In this document: piece by piece, positions 7,895-16,495 of the stretch
Position numbering within the stretch: the stretch's first letter is position 1
Layout of the letters: each line of letters starts with the position of its first letter
Made by a program: the position numbers and the translations under genes
Notes under the pieces: generated by a model
Told to the model about the DNA's origin: nothing
The model's database searches: none
Seen by the model: the letters and a program-made list of their open reading frames with translations, nothing else
NCBI RefSeq assembly: GCF_023698535.1
Contig: NZ_JALJCL010000001.1
Location: forward strand, 248,001 to 312,000
Length of the DNA stretch: 64,000 nucleotides
Direction: 5' to 3'
Source of the DNA: Halorientalis regularis
GTDB lineage: Archaea > Halobacteriota > Halobacteria > Halobacteriales > Haloarculaceae

Positions 7895-8254
7895 ATGGAT
7901 GCTGGAAGCGAGATCGTGATCCACGTTACGAGCGGCGAGAGCAGCGACTGGCGGATGGCACTGCGCAACCTCGTGAACCTCGTTCAGGACGAGTCGGTGT
8001 CGACGCCGCCGGGGTTAATCAACGTCGTCGTCAACGGCCCGGCGGTCCGGTTCCTGCTGGCGACGGCCCCGGAAGCGGCCAAGATCGAACGGATGGCGGA
8101 CGCCGGCGTGGAAATTTCTGCCTGTACGAACTCTCTCGAACGGTTCGACCACGCGGTCGACGCCCTCGCCGACGGCGTCTCGACCGTTCCATCCGGCGTC
8201 GCGGAGGTCACTCGCGCCCAGAATCGGGGGGCGACGTACCTGAAACTGCCGTAG
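7895..8254 (+). CDS. DsrE/DsrF-like sulfur-relay family protein
   Basis: 119 aa. Starts MDAGSEIVIHVTSGESSDW, a first strand and loop like DsrE, with NVVVNGPAVRFLLATAP as the middle strand-helix and a Cys in VEISACTNSLERF at the position where DsrE proteins keep their persulfide cysteine. Small cytosolic proteins of this fold carry sulfur or act as oligomeric sensors. Monocistronic in appearance, with a TATA-like sequence ending just before the ATG at 7895. The specific partner is unknown. Confidence 0.8.
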   Translation: MDAGSEIVIHVTSGESSDWRMALRNLVNLVQDESVSTPPGLINVVVNGPAVRFLLATAPEAAKIERMADAGVEISACTNSLERFDHAVDALADGVSTVPSGVAEVTRAQNRGATYLKLP

Positions 8255-8316
8255 CGAACCGGTTCTGAACCTGCCCTCCGACCGGATGACTGGATCGACG
8301 GCCGAGTGGCCGACCG

Positions 8317-10311
8317 CTACTCCGCACTGGCCGACTCGCCGTAGATCGCTTCGACCTTGTGGAAGAAGTGATCGCGGATGTTCCGGCGCTTGAGCTTCAT
8401 CGAGGAGGTGAGCATGTCGTTTTCGGGCGTCCACTCGACGTGGACGAGCTCGAACTGCTTGATCGTCTCGTGTTTCTCGAACCCCTCGTTGACCTCGTCG
8501 ACGGCTTCCTGAACCCACTCGTGGACGCGCTCGTCGTCACACACGTCGTCGCGGTCCTCGGGCAGGTCGATCCCCTCCTGCTCGGCCCACCGCTCGATGG
8601 CCTCGAAGTTCGGGACGAGCAGCGCGCTGATGAACTTCTGGTTGTCGCCCATCACCATCACCTGGTCGACGCGCTCGCTTGTGGCGAAGGCGTCCTCGAT
8701 GGGGCCGGGCGCGACGTTTTTCCCGGTCGAAAGGACCAGGAGTTGCTTCAGCCGGTCGTGATAGACCAGATAGCCGTCCTCGGTCCGCTCGATGATGTCG
8801 CCGGTCCGGAACCACTCGTCGTCGTCCTCGTCGTCGCCGGGCAGGGTGGTGAACGCGTCCTCGGTCTCCTCGGGCTTGTTCCAGTAGCCCTGCGTGACGT
8901 TGGGGCCGCGCACGAGGAGTTCGCCGATCTCGCCGTCGGCTTTCTCCTTCCGGTCCGGACCGATCACGGAGTCGTCGAGGTACGTCTCCATCCCGGCCAT
9001 CGGCGGGCCGAGCGTCCCGGGTCGCGGGTCCTCGGCGGGGTTGGTCGAGACGACGGGCGATGTCTCGGTGAGGCCGTAGCCCTCGAAGATCTCTAGGCCC
9101 ATCCCGCGGAACAGTTCCGCGAGGTCCTTGTTGAGGCTGCCGCCGCCGCTGACGAAGTAGTCGATGTTCCCGCCCAGCTGGTCTTTGACCTGCTGGAAGA
9201 CGAGTTTGTTCGCGACGTAGTACTCCAGTTTGAGCCGTCGGCTCGGGTCCTCGGTCCGGCCGTACTCCTTGCCGATCTCCAGTGCGCGCTGGAAGATCTT
9301 CTCTTTGAGGTCAGAGGAGGCGGCCTGTTCGCGCATGGCGTCGAAGACTCGCTCGTACACCCGCGGGACGCTCGTGGCCGTCGACGGCTGGACCGCGTGC
9401 ATGTCTTCCTGCACCGTATCGGGGCTCTCGGCGTAAGCGACGGTCGCGCCGCCACCGAACATCGAGAAGTGCCCGGCCGTCCGCTCGAAGACGTGGGCAA
9501 GCGGGAGGAAGGAGAGCGTCTTCACGTCCGAGTCCAGGACGGGGATGTCCTCGGTCTTGTCCGGTCGCGGGCCGAATCGCTTCCGGATCTGGGTGACGTT
9601 GGCCCGGAAGTTGGCGTGGGTCAACCGGACGCCCTTGGGCTTGCCCGTGGTCCCGGAGGTGTAGATCAGGCTGGCGAGGTCGTCCGGCGATTGCTCGTCG
9701 AGCCAGGACTGGTAGGCCGACTCCTCGAAGGCCTCGCGGCCGAGTTCGTGGACCTCGCCGAGCGTGTAGATGTCGTCGTTGTCGTCGTAGATGTCGACGC
9801 CGTCGACGAGAACGACGAACTCCACAGCGGTGTCGTCCTTGACATCGAGAACGCGGGCGAGCAGTTCCTCGTTCTCGACGACGACGCCCGTCGCGCCGGG
9901 GTCGTTCAGCAGATAGCGGACCTGCCGGGGCGAGGACTCGGTGTAAATGGTCGTGACGACGCCGCCGGCGGCCAGGAGCGCGAAGTCCGTCTGGGCCCAC
10001 TCCATCCGGGTGTTCGAGAACAGCCCCACCCGTTCGCCGTGGTCCACGCCGAGTTCCCGAAAGCCCGCCGCCAGGTTCCGGACGATTTCGGCCATCCGGT
10101 CGTAGGTCAACAGCCCCCACTCCCCCGCGGCAGGTTCGGGGATCACGTCCTCGGTCAGCGACCGGTCGTAAACGCCGCCCTTGTACTGCTGAGCGGGTAG
10201 TTCCGCGTGGCGTTCGACGCTGGCCTCGAACAACTCGGGGACCGTCCCCGACCCGGTCACTTCGTCGGTGTACTCACGCTCCAGTTGCAACAACTCCTCC
10301 GTTGTGGTCAT
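8317..10311 (-). CDS. Long-chain acyl-CoA synthetase (AMP-forming)
   Basis: 664 aa from the ATG at 10309-10311 (MTTTEELLQLEREYTDEV); the open frame continues upstream without homology. ANL-superfamily ligase: fatty acid + ATP + CoA to acyl-CoA via acyl-AMP. P-loop-like YTSGTTGKPKGV is at 217-228, the A5 motif appears as EGYGLTETSPVV, and the hinge region as EWFRTGDIIERTEDGYLVYHDR; the C-terminal KNVAPGPIEDAF helps adenylation. A long insert and length match FadD15/long-chain types. It supplies substrate for the acyl-CoA dehydrogenase 5 kb away. The promoter lies just left of an IS element. Confidence 0.93.
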   Translation of the reverse strand: MTTTEELLQLEREYTDEVTGSGTVPELFEASVERHAELPAQQYKGGVYDRSLTEDVIPEPAAGEWGLLTYDRMAEIVRNLAAGFRELGVDHGERVGLFSNTRMEWAQTDFALLAAGGVVTTIYTESSPRQVRYLLNDPGATGVVVENEELLARVLDVKDDTAVEFVVLVDGVDIYDDNDDIYTLGEVHELGREAFEESAYQSWLDEQSPDDLASLIYTSGTTGKPKGVRLTHANFRANVTQIRKRFGPRPDKTEDIPVLDSDVKTLSFLPLAHVFERTAGHFSMFGGGATVAYAESPDTVQEDMHAVQPSTATSVPRVYERVFDAMREQAASSDLKEKIFQRALEIGKEYGRTEDPSRRLKLEYYVANKLVFQQVKDQLGGNIDYFVSGGGSLNKDLAELFRGMGLEIFEGYGLTETSPVVSTNPAEDPRPGTLGPPMAGMETYLDDSVIGPDRKEKADGEIGELLVRGPNVTQGYWNKPEETEDAFTTLPGDDEDDDEWFRTGDIIERTEDGYLVYHDRLKQLLVLSTGKNVAPGPIEDAFATSERVDQVMVMGDNQKFISALLVPNFEAIERWAEQEGIDLPEDRDDVCDDERVHEWVQEAVDEVNEGFEKHETIKQFELVHVEWTPENDMLTSSMKLKRRNIRDHFFHKVEAIYGESASAE

Positions 10312-10371
10312 TGGCGTGGCCCACGCAGTCCCACACAATAATACGTTCGGGATTGAGCTACCCACCGCTAA

Positions 10372-11748
10372 ACAGTAGTTGCTGAAGTAGCCAAGCTTCG
10401 ATTGTCGGCGCGGTCGTTGTCTCGGTATGGTCAAGACTACCGAGGCGAAACAGGTGAGTCGGGCTGCTTCGTCACTGCTGTTCCCGGAGCTTGAGTTCGG
10501 TGTTGCGGACAACGGCACCTATCCGAGCGAGGACTTCCAGCGAGTCATCACTCGGATAGCTTTCGATAACGAGTTTGCGAACGCTGGCGCGAAAGCGTAT
10601 CAACTTGCTCGTGGTGAGGATGTAGACGTTGGTGCCGAGTCACGGAATTCACTGGCGAGAGCCCTGCTGTACCATCTCCGTGGATTGGACGCGGACGCGG
10701 TCGACGATCAGTTCGACCGCGTCCGTGATGCTGTACTCGACGAAGCAGCCCGTAACCGCCTGTTCAGTCGACCCGTCGACGTTGCGACCGACGTACACGA
10801 CTGGCTCTATTACGGCGACACAGAGACACCGCACGTCTCTCGGACTGATCCCGACCGCGGAACCGACTGTGCCTACAAGTTCGCCACCATCTGTATCGTC
10901 GACCCGAGCGTCCGATTCACGCTTGGCTGGGTTGCGCTGGACGGTGCCAAGACCGACGAGTTGGCGGATGCACTCCGCCAACTCGTCTCCCAAGCACGGG
11001 AGTACGTCGAGATCAATCGCGTCTACCTCGACCGCGGCTTCTATCGCGTCCATCTTGCGTTGCTGCTGGAGGAGTTAAACGTCGAGTTCGTCATGCGTGC
11101 GCCACAGACGCGGAAAGTACAGCGATTCATCACCGACCACGACGAAGACACGTTCGTCGCAGAGTACGAGATGGCACGGTCGAATCCACCGACGGGCCGG
11201 ACGACAGTCCGGCTCGTCGTCACACCCCATCGGACCCGTGAGAACGATCAGTTCTGCCTGGTCACCAACCGCGAGGTCACGCGTGACCTCGCTCGGCCAC
11301 TCGCTGAAGCCTATCGTCGCCGCTGGGGGATCGAAACATCCTACCGCAAAGTCACGGAATTTCTCCCGAGAACGTCGTCACCGACGTTCTCTGTCCGGCT
11401 GTTCTACTTTCTGTTTGCTGTGGCCCTCTACAACCTGTGGGTGTTGACGAACCTGCTGCTCACACCAGACCGGACGGTCGGGCGGAAGCCGGTCCTCCCA
11501 ACCGTCCTGTTCAGGCAGTTTCTCGGGCAGATCCCGTATGGGTAGCATCTCGTTCGGCGACTGACTCGGGCCGGCACGTCCGAGTCAGGACGCCACTGGC
11601 TACTGGCAAGACTGCCAGAACATCCCTCGTCACTGGTTCTTGGCCGGCAGATCCGAACCACTCGGTGCTGGCGACCGAGTTATCTTGGATACAGCTGAGG
11701 GAACGAGCTTCGAGCAGTGATTCTCACAGTCGAATCAGCAACTACTGT
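10372..11748 (+). mobile_element. IS4-superfamily (ISH3-like) insertion sequence, about 1.38 kb
   Basis: Terminal inverted repeats ACAGTAGTTGCTGA at 10372-10385 and its reverse complement at 11735-11748 match over 14 bp; outside them the flanks still pair imperfectly (CCCACCGCT left against AGCCGTGGG right). One DDE transposase gene lies inside. I find no clean target duplication: the left flank ends GCTAA and the right flank begins AAAGC. The right flank is the left end of a TnpB-type element, and the pairing flanks may be the two arms of that element's hairpin, which would mean insertion into its loop. Confidence 0.8.
10427..11545 (+). CDS. IS4/ISH3-like DDE transposase
   Basis: 372 aa. 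The N-terminal part (about 1-110) is helical and presumably binds the ends; the RNase-H-like core has the first Asp in WLYYGDTET, the second Asp in VYLDRGFYR and the Glu in YRRRWGIETSYRK, the Y-R-E-K signature of the IS4 group, followed by the hydrophobic FYFLFAVALYNLWVLTN. No frameshift or internal stop, so it may be functional. Cut-and-paste transposition is expected. I assign the superfamily confidently but not the named ISH subgroup. Confidence 0.9.
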   Translation: MVKTTEAKQVSRAASSLLFPELEFGVADNGTYPSEDFQRVITRIAFDNEFANAGAKAYQLARGEDVDVGAESRNSLARALLYHLRGLDADAVDDQFDRVRDAVLDEAARNRLFSRPVDVATDVHDWLYYGDTETPHVSRTDPDRGTDCAYKFATICIVDPSVRFTLGWVALDGAKTDELADALRQLVSQAREYVEINRVYLDRGFYRVHLALLLEELNVEFVMRAPQTRKVQRFITDHDEDTFVAEYEMARSNPPTGRTTVRLVVTPHRTRENDQFCLVTNREVTRDLARPLAEAYRRRWGIETSYRKVTEFLPRTSSPTFSVRLFYFLFAVALYNLWVLTNLLLTPDRTVGRKPVLPTVLFRQFLGQIPYG

Positions 11749-11787
11749 AAAGCCGTGGGTTTTCGCCTCGTGTTTTGTATAATTCGA
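11749..11787 (-). mobile_element. Relic left end of a TnpB (IS1341-type) element
   Basis: On the minus strand CGAGGCGAAAACCCACGGCT, preceded by an A-rich TTATACAAAA, matches the left end of the TnpB element at 54701-54736 with about five mismatches in 36 bp; a 21-bp core is identical. It abuts the right inverted repeat of the IS at 10372-11748, and no tnpB remains beside it, so the element body has been lost. Confidence 0.6.
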
Positions 11788-11820
11788 CGCCCCCCGAATG
11801 AACGGCTCCTCATGCGGACG

Positions 11821-11955
11821 CTACGGCGAGGGGTCGATATCGGCCTCGGTGAACTCACGCCCACAGTCACCACACCGGTAGGTTCCGATGGCGACTTTCC
11901 GGAGCGTCCGTGTCCGACCGCAGGACGGACACGCGATGTCGACGACCAGTGTCAC
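11821..11955 (-). CDS. Putative zinc-ribbon micro-protein (44 aa)
   Basis: Open on the minus strand from a GTG at 11953-11955 to TAG at 11821-11823. It would begin VTLVVDIACPSCGRTRTLRK and contain a second pair in GTYRCGDCGREFTEAD, a four-cysteine ribbon of the kind common in haloarchaea. The frame stays open upstream without an ATG, so the start is uncertain and this may be the tail of a broken longer gene in the scarred stretch beside the IS. Function unknown. Confidence 0.5.
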   Translation of the reverse strand: MTLVVDIACPSCGRTRTLRKVAIGTYRCGDCGREFTEADIDPSP

Positions 11956-12103
11956 ACTTTCGGGTCGTCGTCCGGCTACTTCAGGGTAGCGGCGACCGCT
12001 GGTTCTTTCCTGCGGTCGGGCGCGTGCCGGCGTATTGCAGGGTCTTCCAGTTCCGCTCCGCCCAGTCTGGCTGTGCTGGCGCGGCGTGGCTACCGACGCC
12101 TGC

Positions 12104-12469
12104 TCACTCCCGGGTCGCCGCCTCCAGACCGCCGGGGACCCGTGCCAGCGAGTCGAAATCGACGGCCCCTGGCTCGCAGTGTTCGACGACCAGTTCGTCG
12201 TCGTCGCTGGCGACGACCAGCACGTCTGCCTCGTCGTCCACCGCCGCAGGGGCGGGGCCGACCGTGGGACCGGCCGGCCCCGGACCGCCCGCGGACCGAG
12301 CGAGGACGACCTGGTCGTCGTCCCGGAACAGGACGGCGTCGTCGAGCGACCAGGGGAGGACGGCGGACAGTCGCCCGAGCCGCTCCGCTAGCACCCCGAA
12401 CCCGTCCTCGACCGACGACCGCTCCGCGCCCGCGTCGCCCTCACCGTCGTCTCCGGGTGTCAGTACCAT
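12104..12469 (-). CDS. Hypothetical haloarchaeal protein (121 aa)
   Basis: Start is the ATG at 12467-12469 (MVLTPGDDGEGDAG); a TATA-like TTTAGG lies shortly upstream. Two halves look like strand-rich repeats: LPWSLDDAVLFRDDDQVVLARS and EADVLVVASDDDELVVEHCEPG, joined by a Gly/Pro-rich linker (GGPGPAGPTVGPAPA). One cysteine, no membrane span. It is divergent from the peroxiredoxin at 12614. I do not recognise a characterised family. Confidence 0.65.
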   Translation of the reverse strand: MVLTPGDDGEGDAGAERSSVEDGFGVLAERLGRLSAVLPWSLDDAVLFRDDDQVVLARSAGGPGPAGPTVGPAPAAVDDEADVLVVASDDDELVVEHCEPGAVDFDSLARVPGGLEAATRE

Positions 12470-12613
12470 ACCCGCCCTAAACAGTCCCGGGTTGTAAGCA
12501 CCGTGCCGGATTCGAGCGTCGAACCGCGGACGCCAGACGGGGCCGCGGACGCGTCGGGGCCCGAACAGGTTGCGGGCGGGTTTTACCGACATCGAGGCCG
12601 TCCGTGTTCCGGT

Positions 12614-13090
12614 ATGCCAGACGTTGGCGATCAGTCACCGGACTTCACCGTCCCGCTCGCCCACGACGGCGACCCCGAACCGTTCACGCTGTCGGACCAC
12701 CTCGACGAGGCCCCCATCGTGCTGGCCCTCTTCCCCGGCGCGTTCACCCCACCCTGCCGGGAGGAGATGAGCCAGTTCCAGAACGGCATCGACGAGTACC
12801 GCGACGTGAACGCGACGCTGTACGGCGTCAGCGTCGACTCGCCGTTCGCCCAAAAGGCGTTCCGCGAGGAACACGGCTTCGAGTTCGAGATGCTCGGTGA
12901 CTCGAACAAGGAGGTCATCGAGGACTACGGCGTGCAGATCGACTTCGCGGACATGGGCTACTACAGCCTCGCCCAGCGCGCCGTCTTCGTCGTGAACGGC
13001 GACGGCGAGATCACCTACAAGCGGGTCGCCGACGACCCCCACACCCAGCCGGACTTCGACGCCGTGCAGGAGGCCGTCGAAGCCGCCTGA
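12614..13090 (+). CDS. Peroxiredoxin (AhpC/Bcp-type redoxin)
   Basis: 158 aa with a standard active site: APIVLALFPGAFTPPCREEM places the peroxidatic Cys48 after the F-x-x-x-T motif, and the conserved Arg sits in SLAQRAVFVVNGDG. No second conserved Cys follows in a resolving position, which suggests a 1-Cys or partner-dependent mechanism. Reduces H2O2 and organic hydroperoxides in the cytoplasm. Single transcription unit with its ATG at 12614. It follows a stretch of mobile debris but has ordinary host composition. Confidence 0.93.
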   Translation: MPDVGDQSPDFTVPLAHDGDPEPFTLSDHLDEAPIVLALFPGAFTPPCREEMSQFQNGIDEYRDVNATLYGVSVDSPFAQKAFREEHGFEFEMLGDSNKEVIEDYGVQIDFADMGYYSLAQRAVFVVNGDGEITYKRVADDPHTQPDFDAVQEAVEAA

Positions 13091-13218
13091 TAAGTCGGTC
13101 GCCCAATTCGATTTTTCAGGGTTCGTCTACAGTATCGGGATTTGATACGGACGGCGTGCTGGATATAGAGGTTGTATACAGCACGACCCAACAAAATTGC
13201 GAGGAAGATGTTAACCAG

Positions 13219-13920
13219 TCAGTAGTGAACTTGTCGTACAGCGTCAGCTGTAGCAGTTCCAGAAATACGAATGTATTTTTGAGCAGTAGCGAGGTCACTC
13301 CAACCCATCAGGGCTTGTAACGGGACGGGGGCAACACCCTTGTACGCGTGATAACTGGCAGCCGTAGCCCGAAGACAGTGCGGATATACACGTCCGCTGA
13401 GCGCTGCCTGTTCTGCCGCTTCCTGTACTCGTCTGTTCACGGTCGTCCGAGAATGAGGAAACGACGAATACCGGTCGCTAAATCGCTCAATACAGAGTTC
13501 GACTCTCAGAGAAAGATCGAATGGAATCGCCCGTGCAGACGCGATCGTCTTCGGATGCCATCTAGACGCGAGCGCCTCTTGGACACTGAGAGTATCATTG
13601 TGTGACGCTTCTTGAGCAGCTTGCCGGTGACAGTAGCCACAAGCACATGGTTCGGATTTGGGTATCCGTACTAGCTTTCGGTTCCAGTCCAGCCAGTTCG
13701 TATCGAAATGCGCAATCTCTCCTGCACGCAGTCCTAGCCGACCAGCGATCAGACAGATGAAGCGTGCTTGAAACCTCCGCGGCTCGGGTAATTCCGAGCA
13801 GGCTTCCACCAGTAACTCAAACTCGCGGTCGGTGAGGACATCTTCGTATGTATGTCTCGTCGTCAGAGATCGCCGATGCCGATCAGCCCACTCGTTCGAC
13901 TCAGTTTGCCACTGTGTCAT
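13219..13920 (-). CDS. Compact tyrosine recombinase (phage-integrase fold)
   Basis: 233 aa from the ATG at 13918-13920. Catalytic residues are in order: Arg65 in GRLGLRAGEIAHF, His181 and Arg184 in YPHCLRATAASYH, Trp207 in MGWSDL and the nucleophile Tyr216 in ATAQKYIRIS. It lacks the usual N-terminal SAM-like core-binding domain, having only a 30-residue lead (SLTTRHTYEDVLTDREFELL), as seen in a haloarchaeal family of short site-specific recombinases. An internal CACGYC suggests a metal site. GC content is visibly lower than in the neighbours, which points to acquired DNA. The tRNA-iMet with a duplicated end lies 1 kb away. Confidence 0.9.
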   Translation of the reverse strand: MTQWQTESNEWADRHRRSLTTRHTYEDVLTDREFELLVEACSELPEPRRFQARFICLIAGRLGLRAGEIAHFDTNWLDWNRKLVRIPKSEPCACGYCHRQAAQEASHNDTLSVQEALASRWHPKTIASARAIPFDLSLRVELCIERFSDRYSSFPHSRTTVNRRVQEAAEQAALSGRVYPHCLRATAASYHAYKGVAPVPLQALMGWSDLATAQKYIRISGTATADAVRQVHY

Positions 13921-14026
13921 CGTAATCTTCCACTCGCGGCCGTCACGTGGGTATTTGTATTCTTGAACTGTAAGGAGCAATCGAAACAGTAACTCATTAT
14001 TTGCTCCTGGTGGTACCTCGATCCGG

Positions 14027-14878
14027 ATGAAGGGGCAACCCGTTGGAGAATACGAAATTGATCCGGAAGATGGCCTCTCCCGAATCGAGGAACTGGTTCT
14101 GGAGCAATGTCCGAGCGCAGTCGTGAAGCAGGTCGACGAGGTAATCTTCGTCACCGATGGACCGGTCGACCACCTTGCATGGGTAGCCTACGACGACTAC
14201 GACCGGCATGCGATCTTCTATCTGGATGACGACCCAAACGAGCAGGAGATCCAACGCTATATCGGTTGGACACCCTCACGTCAGGAGATGCCCAAACTCA
14301 AGGCTTACCTCGCGAGCACCTACGAGGTCTACGAACCCCTCGAACTGATAACCTTCTTCGAGATCCCAGATCCGTATCTTCCCGGATCAGATCCACGAGT
14401 GCTCGTCACCTACTATCACAACACCTACCACGATCAGTTCAACGTCGGGATCAACGCCTACCCACCCCAGCGCGAGCCGGAGATTCTGGAACACGCCGAC
14501 AAGATCGTTCCAGCACGGGATCTGGAGCGCTTCCTCAAAAATATCATGCTAACGCTGGGAAGCGAAGTCGAGGAAGAGGTCGAAAAACACGTGCTGGAGG
14601 GCGACGTACGAGATTTTCTCCAGCGAGACGACGACTTCCGAAAGCAGACGGTCCGTTCCCTTCCCGACGATATCCATCCCGAATACACCGGTGACGAGGC
14701 CGTGCTCTGGCAGAAACCCGCCTCGAAGGTCGACCACCTCGATAGTGCCGCCGGATTCGTCCAGGTGTGGGTCCCCGTCGACGAGGAGAACATCGGATTG
14801 CTCTCCATCACGAGCGGTGAGTACGACCGCAAAAGCGTGCTTGACGAAGTTCAGGAGACCCTGCTTGTGGAGCTGTAA
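14027..14878 (+). CDS. Unrecognised 283-aa protein in the accessory patch
   Basis: Acidic soluble protein starting MKGQPVGEYEIDPEDGLSRI. Visible segments: DHLAWVAYDDYDRHAIFYLDDDPNE, an aromatic patch RVLVTYYHNTYHDQFNVGIN, a helical EEEVEKHVLEGDVRDFLQRD and a C-terminal VQVWVPVDEENIGLLSITSGEYDR. No cysteine pair, P-loop, HTH or membrane span is apparent. It lies between the divergent recombinase and tRNA-iMet. It may be cargo of the element that brought the recombinase. Function not recognised. Confidence 0.7.
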   Translation: MKGQPVGEYEIDPEDGLSRIEELVLEQCPSAVVKQVDEVIFVTDGPVDHLAWVAYDDYDRHAIFYLDDDPNEQEIQRYIGWTPSRQEMPKLKAYLASTYEVYEPLELITFFEIPDPYLPGSDPRVLVTYYHNTYHDQFNVGINAYPPQREPEILEHADKIVPARDLERFLKNIMLTLGSEVEEEVEKHVLEGDVRDFLQRDDDFRKQTVRSLPDDIHPEYTGDEAVLWQKPASKVDHLDSAAGFVQVWVPVDEENIGLLSITSGEYDRKSVLDEVQETLLVEL

Positions 14879-14934
14879 CATGGAATAAGAACGACTTCTC
14901 AACCCTTTTGTCGGTACGGGAAAACGCTACAGGT

Positions 14935-15009
14935 AGCGGGATGGGATAGCTCGGAGATTCCGGCGGGCTCATAACCCGCAGATCGGTAGTTCAAATCTAC
15001 CTCCCGCTA
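14935..15009 (+). tRNA. Initiator tRNA-Met (CAU)
   Basis: AGCGGGA at 14935-14941 pairs with TCCCGCT at 15002-15008, discriminator A at 15009. The anticodon stem has three G-C pairs (GGG CTCATAA CCC), the mark of an initiator, with CAT at 14970-14972. The T-arm reads GTAGTTCAAATCTAC. No intron. No encoded CCA. A near copy of the last 21 bases follows 134 bp downstream. Confidence 0.96.
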
Positions 15010-15143
15010 CTTTTCGACGTGAATAACACGGCGAGCACGCGTAGCCTGTGCTCGCTTTCATGAACGTCGAGAGTCTCTGTGTCGATTCGACGTAGGGAGT
15101 GGAGCAGAGCGGAAGAACCGCGGTTCAGATCTACCTCCCGCTA
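15010..15143 (+). repeat. tRNA-iMet trailer with duplicated tRNA 3' end
   Basis: GTTCAGATCTACCTCCCGCTA at 15123-15143 copies the tRNA end at 14989-15009 with one mismatch. Between them are a nested hairpin, outer TCGACGT/ACGTCGA and inner GCGAGCAC/GTGCTCGC, and at 15081-15094 a partial inverted copy of the T-arm (GTCGATTCGACGTA against GTAGATTTGAACTA). The copy ends 2 bp before the stop of the convergent RNase J gene. The same layout follows tRNA-Ser and tRNA-Thr in this window. Confidence 0.8.
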
Positions 15144-15145
15144 TT

Positions 15146-16495
15146 CTAAACGAGTTGGATCGTGTTCCCGTTCGAGGTCACGTGGAGATCACGGCCGAGG
15201 TCGTATCCTTTGTTCCCGGCGAGATCGACGTATCCAGAGAACCCTTTCATGTCCTGGTGGGCTGGGATGACGTGCTGGGGCTGGAGGGCGTCCAGCATCT
15301 GGTAGTGGCCTTCCTGGCGCAGGTGGCCGGAAACGTGCACGTCGTCGTAGATACGCGCACCCTGCATACCCAGCAGTTTCTCGCTCTGGTAGCGCTGGCC
15401 CTCGTTGGTCGGCTCCGGAATGACCCGCGCCGAGAAGATGACCTTGTCACCGTCGGTCAGTTCGAACGGCGTTTCGCCGCGGCCCATCCGGGTGAGCATC
15501 GCCCGCGGCTCGCCCTGGTGGCCGGTGACGACTGGGAGGAACTTCTCCTTGCCCTCGTTCATAATTCGCTTGAACGCTCTGTCGACGGATTTGCGGTGGC
15601 CGTACATCCCGAGATCGTCCGGGAAGCCGATGTCGAGCCCGTCGAGGCGGGCGGCAGTGCCCGAGTATTGCTCCATGGACCGCCCCAGAAGGACTGGCTC
15701 ACGGCCGATGTCCTGGGCGAACTCCACGATGCTCTTGACCCGTGCGATGTGGGAGGAGAAGGTGGTGGCGACGATACCGCCGTCCCAGTCCTCGATGCTT
15801 CGCATCACGTCTCGGAGCTGCCTGCGGGCGACGGCCTCACTCGGCGTCCGTCCCTTCCTGTTCGCGTTCGTACAGTCCTCGATGTAACAGAGGACGCCCC
15901 CATCCTCACGTCCGATCTCGCGGAAGCGCTTCATGTCGATGGGATCGCCGATGACAGGCGTGTGGTCCACCCGCTTGTCCAGCCCGTAGACGACCGACCC
16001 TTCAGGCGTGTGGAGGACGGGATTGATCGCGTCGATGATCGAGTGGGTGACGTTGACGAATTCCAGTTCGCACCGTTCACCAATCTGCATCGATTCGCCC
16101 GCTTCCATCGAGATCAGGTCGTTGTTCACGACGTACTCGCTTTCGTCGTGGACCTCCTCGTCGACGAGTTCGCGGGTGAACGGTGTCGCGACGATGGGTG
16201 CATCGTAGCGGTGGGCCAGCTTCGAGATGGCCCCGATGTGATCCAGGTGACCGTGGGTCGGCACGATGGCCTGCACCTCGCCGTCGAGTTCGGACATGAC
16301 CCGATCGTCGGGGATCGCACCCATGTCGATCAGGTCGAGCGACCGCATCTCCTCGGTGCGGATGTTGTCGTGGATTAGGACCTTCGAGAGGTTCAGACCC
16401 ATGTCGAAGACGACGATGTCGTCGCCCGCTCGCACTGCCGTCATCTGCCGGCCGACTTCCTCGTAACCGCCGATTGTCGCAATTTCGATTTCCAT
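15146..16495 (-). CDS. rnj: Ribonuclease J (archaeal beta-CASP nuclease)
   Basis: 449 aa from ATG 16493-16495 ([20 protein letters not shown]). Metallo-beta-lactamase motif [10 protein letters not shown] (80-89) binds the two zincs; further ligands are seen in [13 protein letters not shown] and [14 protein letters not shown], with the beta-CASP region between and the motif-C-like [12 protein letters not shown] at the end. Archaeal RNase J degrades RNA 5'-to-3'. A TATA-like sequence on the minus strand at about 16543-16549 gives a leader near 22 nt. The gene ends right against the duplicated tRNA-iMet tail. Confidence 0.93.
   Translation of the reverse strand: MEIEIATIGGYEEVGRQMTAVRAGDDIVVFDMGLNLSKVLIHDNIRTEEMRSLDLIDMGAIPDDRVMSELDGEVQAIVPTHGHLDHIGAISKLAHRYDAPIVATPFTRELVDEEVHDESEYVVNNDLISMEAGESMQIGERCELEFVNVTHSIIDAINPVLHTPEGSVVYGLDKRVDHTPVIGDPIDMKRFREIGREDGGVLCYIEDCTNANRKGRTPSEAVARRQLRDVMRSIEDWDGGIVATTFSSHIARVKSIVEFAQDIGREPVLLGRSMEQYSGTAARLDGLDIGFPDDLGMYGHRKSVDRAFKRIMNEGKEKFLPVVTGHQGEPRAMLTRMGRGETPFELTDGDKVIFSARVIPEPTNEGQRYQSEKLLGMQGARIYDDVHVSGHLRQEGHYQMLDALQPQHVIPAHQDMKGFSGYVDLAGNKGYDLGRDLHVTSNGNTIQLV

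Noticed and set aside
10355-11765. A 5-bp target duplication around the IS
   Set aside because: Flanks GCTAA and AAAGC do not repeat each other, whichever end of the imperfect outer pairing is used.
13219-15143. The iMet 3'-end duplication as attL/attR of an island carrying the recombinase at 13219
   Set aside because: The recombinase and the 283-aa gene lie upstream of the tRNA, outside the repeat pair, which encloses only about 130 bp. The same tail follows the other two tRNAs, so a simple island boundary is a poor explanation.
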